DNA of 64,000 bases. It comes from Microcella indica. GTDB taxonomy: Bacteria; Actinomycetota; Actinomycetes; Actinomycetales; Microbacteriaceae. A program made the position numbers and the translations under genes. The notes below the pieces were generated by a model. It ran no database searches. It saw only the letters and a program-made list of their open reading frames with translations, and was not told where the DNA came from. Below, one piece after another: positions 61,434 to 64,000 of the stretch. Within the stretch, counting starts at the first letter, position 1. Every line of letters begins with the position of its first letter. The stretch spans positions 2,046,001 to 2,110,000 of the forward strand of contig NZ_CP058670.1 of the NCBI RefSeq assembly GCF_013414345.1. The letters are read 5' to 3'.

Positions 61434-62347
61434 GCGGGCTCACCTTGCTCGCCCTGCTCGCGAGCGGCTTCCTCGGCGTGAGCGACTTTCTCGGCGGCGT
61501 GCTGTCGCGGCGCATCCCGCTCATGGTCGTCCTGCTCGTCTCGCAGGTCGTCGCCGCGATCGCACTGAGCACGCGCCTCATCGTCGAGCCGTTCGACCCG
61601 AGCGCCTCCGACGCGATCCTGTGGGGCGTCATCGGCGGCGCCGCGACCGCCGTCGGCGTCTCGTGCCTGTTCCGCGGCCTCGCGATCGGCACGATGGGCG
61701 TGGTCGCGCCCATCACGTCTCTCAGCGTGGCCGTCCCGGTCATCGTGGGTCTCGCAGGAGGGGACCCGGTGTCGTGGCTGCTCGGCATCGGCCTCGCCGT
61801 CGCCGTCGTCGGCACCGTGCTCGCCTCGGGGCCGGAAATACGGGCCGGAGCACTGGAGGGCCGCCGCAACCGCCTGCTCTCGGTCGTGTTCGCCGTGCTC
61901 TCGGCGTTCGGCTTCGGCCTCGCCAACGTGTCGGTCGCCTACGGCAGCGTGCAGGGTGTCAGCACGACGCTCGTCGTCAACATGCTCGTCGTGCTCGGCC
62001 TCTACCTCGTCGGGTTCTCCATCTGGGTGCACATCCGCCTGCGCGGTGCGGCGGCCCGCCTGCACGCCGGGAAGACGGCGAGCCCCGCCCTGCTGCCGGT
62101 GCCGATCCGCGCGCGCGACTGGGTCGGCATGGCGGCGATCGGCGTGCTCGGCTACGCGGCCCAGCTCTCCTTCGCACTCGCGAGCCTCGACGGAGCGCTG
62201 AGCGTCGTCGCGGTGCTCGCGTCGCTGTACCCCGTCGTCACGGTGCTGCTCGGCTGGCGGCTGCTCGGGGAGCGTCTGCTGCGCATCCAGATCGCCGGCG
62301 TCGTCATGGTGTTCCTCGGCGTCTCGACGATCGCGGCATCCGCCTAG
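61430..62347 (+). CDS. EamA-family (DMT) permease
   Basis: A 305-residue membrane protein from ATG 61430, overlapping the second A-component stop. Ten hydrophobic helices in two repeats are visible, with FLGVSDFLGGVLSRRIPLMV at the start and, in the second half, IGVLGYAAQLSFALASLDGA and SLYPVVTVLLGWRLLGERLL, typical of EamA/RhaT transporters. Its place at the end of the ECF operon suggests export or exchange of a related metabolite or of the product of the nucleoside hydrolase. The direction of transport is unknown. Confidence 0.8.
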   Translation: MSGLTLLALLASGFLGVSDFLGGVLSRRIPLMVVLLVSQVVAAIALSTRLIVEPFDPSASDAILWGVIGGAATAVGVSCLFRGLAIGTMGVVAPITSLSVAVPVIVGLAGGDPVSWLLGIGLAVAVVGTVLASGPEIRAGALEGRRNRLLSVVFAVLSAFGFGLANVSVAYGSVQGVSTTLVVNMLVVLGLYLVGFSIWVHIRLRGAAARLHAGKTASPALLPVPIRARDWVGMAAIGVLGYAAQLSFALASLDGALSVVAVLASLYPVVTVLLGWRLLGERLLRIQIAGVVMVFLGVSTIAASA

Positions 62348-62389
62348 CGCGAAGCGACGCGGCCGCGCGGCCGTATCCTCGAGAGCACC

Positions 62390-64000
62390 ATGGCTTCTCC
62401 CGCGTCGACACCGCTGGCAGTCGACGCCCCCGCACAGCACGCTCGCCGCTGGCGACCCGAGATCCAGGCCCTTCGGGCCTTCGCGGTCGTCGCCGTCATC
62501 CTGTACCACGCTTGGCCAGCGCGCATGCCGGGCGGGTACATCGGCGTCGACGTGTTCTTCGTGGTCTCGGGGTATCTCATCCTCGGCCAGCTGGGGCACC
62601 GGCTCATCACGACGGGCCGACTCGACCTCGCCGACTTCTGGGCGCGGCGCATGCGGAGGCTGGCCCCCGCGGCGCTGCTCGTGCTCGTCGGCACGGCAGT
62701 CGCCGTCATGATCGTGGTGCCGCTCAGCCTGCAGGGCGACCAGCTCGCCCAGCTCGCGGCGAGCGCCGTCGCCCTCGGCAACTGGGCGCTTCTCGCGCAA
62801 GAGGCCGACTACCTGCAGGCCGGCCAGGCTGTCGCGCCCGGGCAGCACTTCTGGTCGCTCAGCATCGAGGAGCAGCTCTACGTCGCCGCCCCGCTCCTGC
62901 TGCTCGCCGCCGTCGTCGCCGTCACCGCGGTCGCGCGACGCCGTGCCCAGCCCGGCGAGCGCCGAGAGCTGCGACTGCGCCGCGGCGTGGTGCTCAGCAT
63001 CGTGGTCGGCGCCCTCGCGCTCAGCCTCGCCCTGTCGACGCACGCCGTCGCGACGGGGCAACCCGACGCCTTCCTCGGCACGGGCGGCCGGGTGTGGGAG
63101 TTCGCCGCGGGCGGGGTGCTCGCGCTGCTCTCGCGGAGGGGGCCGGGCAGCGTCGGAGACCCTGCCCCGCGCGACGGGAGGGCAGAGCACGCCGGGCGCG
63201 CGCGGTCGGCGGCGCGCTGGATCGGCTGGATCCTCCTCGGCGCGAGCACCCTCCTGTACGGCCCCGAGACTCCCTTCCCCGGCGCCGGCGCCATCCCCGT
63301 CGTCGTGGGCACGCTCCTCATCATCGCTACGGGCACGCCCGCGAAGCCTCGGGGCCTCGCGTGGCTCGCCGCGCGCTCCCCCGTGCAGTGGGTAGGCGGC
63401 GTCTCCTACGCCGCCTACCTGTGGCACTGGCCGCTCATCGTGCTGCTGCCCTGGGTCACGCTGCATCCGTTGACAGCGCTCGAGAAGGCGGCCATCGTGG
63501 CGGCCACTCTCGTACTCGCGTGGCTCAGCACGCGCTGGATCGAGAACCCCGTGCGATTCGGTGCCGCCTCGCGCGCGCCGTCGCTGCGGGTCATCGGTGT
63601 CGGCGCGCTCGCGAGCCTGCTCGTCGCCGGCGCACTCTGGGGCGGCGCTCAGTCGGCGCAGGCGCGCGTAGCAGATGCGGCGGATGCGGCCGAGGTCACG
63701 CGAGGCATCGGGTTCCCGCCGTCGCACGACCCCGCGGCACCCGACCCGTCGGCCGGGGACCTGCCCACCCCCGCGGAGTGCTTCGGTGCACCCGCGCTGA
63801 CGAACCCCGCGTGCGACGGTGTGCTCGAGGCCACGGGGTTCACACCCGCGGTCGAAGCCGCCTCCGGGGATCGCGCGATCATCTACTCCTCCGACTGCCG
63901 CACGAGTCTCGACAGCGACGAGGTGCTCGACTGCGCCTTCGGGCCGGTCGACGGGCGCCCCGTCGTGCTCGTCGGCGACTCGCACTCCGCCGTCTGGTTT
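62390..64000 (+). CDS. Acyltransferase-3/SGNH protein (OafA-like), 3' truncated by window end
   Basis: The frame is open from ATG 62390 to the last base (537 residues so far). The membrane acyltransferase part has WRPEIQALRAFAVVAVILYH, with the catalytic His, YIGVDVFFVVSGYLILGQ, FWARRMRRLAPAALLVL, and HFWSLSIEEQLYVAAPLLLL, all standard for the family. After about ten helices comes an extracellular SGNH-like domain that begins near 445 and contains GRPVVLVGDSHSAVWF at the very end. This type O-acetylates surface polysaccharides. The rest of the SGNH domain is outside the window. Confidence 0.9.
   Translation, partial: MASPASTPLAVDAPAQHARRWRPEIQALRAFAVVAVILYHAWPARMPGGYIGVDVFFVVSGYLILGQLGHRLITTGRLDLADFWARRMRRLAPAALLVLVGTAVAVMIVVPLSLQGDQLAQLAASAVALGNWALLAQEADYLQAGQAVAPGQHFWSLSIEEQLYVAAPLLLLAAVVAVTAVARRRAQPGERRELRLRRGVVLSIVVGALALSLALSTHAVATGQPDAFLGTGGRVWEFAAGGVLALLSRRGPGSVGDPAPRDGRAEHAGRARSAARWIGWILLGASTLLYGPETPFPGAGAIPVVVGTLLIIATGTPAKPRGLAWLAARSPVQWVGGVSYAAYLWHWPLIVLLPWVTLHPLTALEKAAIVAATLVLAWLSTRWIENPVRFGAASRAPSLRVIGVGALASLLVAGALWGGAQSAQARVADAADAAEVTRGIGFPPSHDPAAPDPSAGDLPTPAECFGAPALTNPACDGVLEATGFTPAVEAASGDRAIIYSSDCRTSLDSDEVLDCAFGPVDGRPVVLVGDSHSAVWF

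Noticed and set aside
61403-63985. An 860-codon open frame on the minus strand
   Set aside because: It lies antisense to the EamA and acyltransferase genes, is made of Arg/Ala/Gly/Glu/His-rich low-complexity sequence, and shows no domain; the plus-strand proteins have clear family motifs.

Overview
The window is high-GC, densely coded DNA with GTG starts, many 4-nt start/stop overlaps, a LytR-CpsA-Psr protein, a DUF222/HNH gene behind an actinobacterial SOS box, and secreted proteins carrying cell-wall-binding repeat 2 (CWB2). This points to an actinobacterium, most likely Micrococcales/Microbacteriaceae; the family is an inference from gene content, and no rRNA or tRNA is present to confirm it.

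About 49 of the 64 kb is one long cell-surface glycopolymer locus. 1-9.4 kb holds the end of an O-antigen-ligase-like protein, a hipBA module, galE, a hicAB module, two CWB2 surface proteins (one a streptogrisin-like protease) and a glycosyltransferase. 9.5-20 kb holds a glycosyltransferase, an ABC exporter, a third CWB2 protein, a paralog of the earlier glycosyltransferase, and a run of GT4/GT2 enzymes with a DUF2304 membrane protein. 20.0-21.4 kb is an AAA/DUF4143 ATPase behind four exact-period 23-nt repeats. 21.3-35.7 kb carries a DUF2142 membrane protein, more glycosyltransferases, a Wzm/Wzt-type exporter, rmlA, rmlC, two large paralogous GT2 proteins and a membrane-tethered methyltransferase. 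35.8-42.1 kb looks less GC-biased and carries a GT39-like membrane enzyme, GT2, GT4, a flippase-like membrane protein and a polysaccharide pyruvyl transferase. 42.2-49.3 kb has rmlB, rmlD, an asparagine-synthase-like protein, a coiled-coil protein, two glycosyltransferases and the LCP protein.

Together these make dTDP-L-rhamnose (rmlABCD all present but split), UDP-galactose and UDP-glucuronate (galE, ugd), assemble and modify a rhamnose-rich polymer, export it by ABC transport and attach it to peptidoglycan (LCP). The CWB2 proteins are plausible clients that bind such a polymer.

49.3-56.5 kb returns to housekeeping genes: purE and purK (separated by an SOS-controlled DUF222/HNH gene), gtrA-like, ugd, a PH-domain membrane protein and birA. 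56.5-62.3 kb is a salvage operon: nucleoside hydrolase, an ECF transporter (S, T, A, A) and an EamA permease, preceded by a good promoter and a long structured leader. The window ends inside an acyltransferase-3/SGNH protein.

Gene modules that look like cargo (hipBA, hicAB, DUF4143 ATPase, DUF222/HNH) sit at junctions between surface or housekeeping genes. The points most worth follow-up are the 4 x 23-nt repeat array at the ATPase promoter, the duplicated glycosyltransferase-CWB2 unit, the MtrA-like 9-mer repeats upstream of one CWB2 gene, the SOS-box gene that splits purKE, and the structured leader of the nucleoside hydrolase operon.
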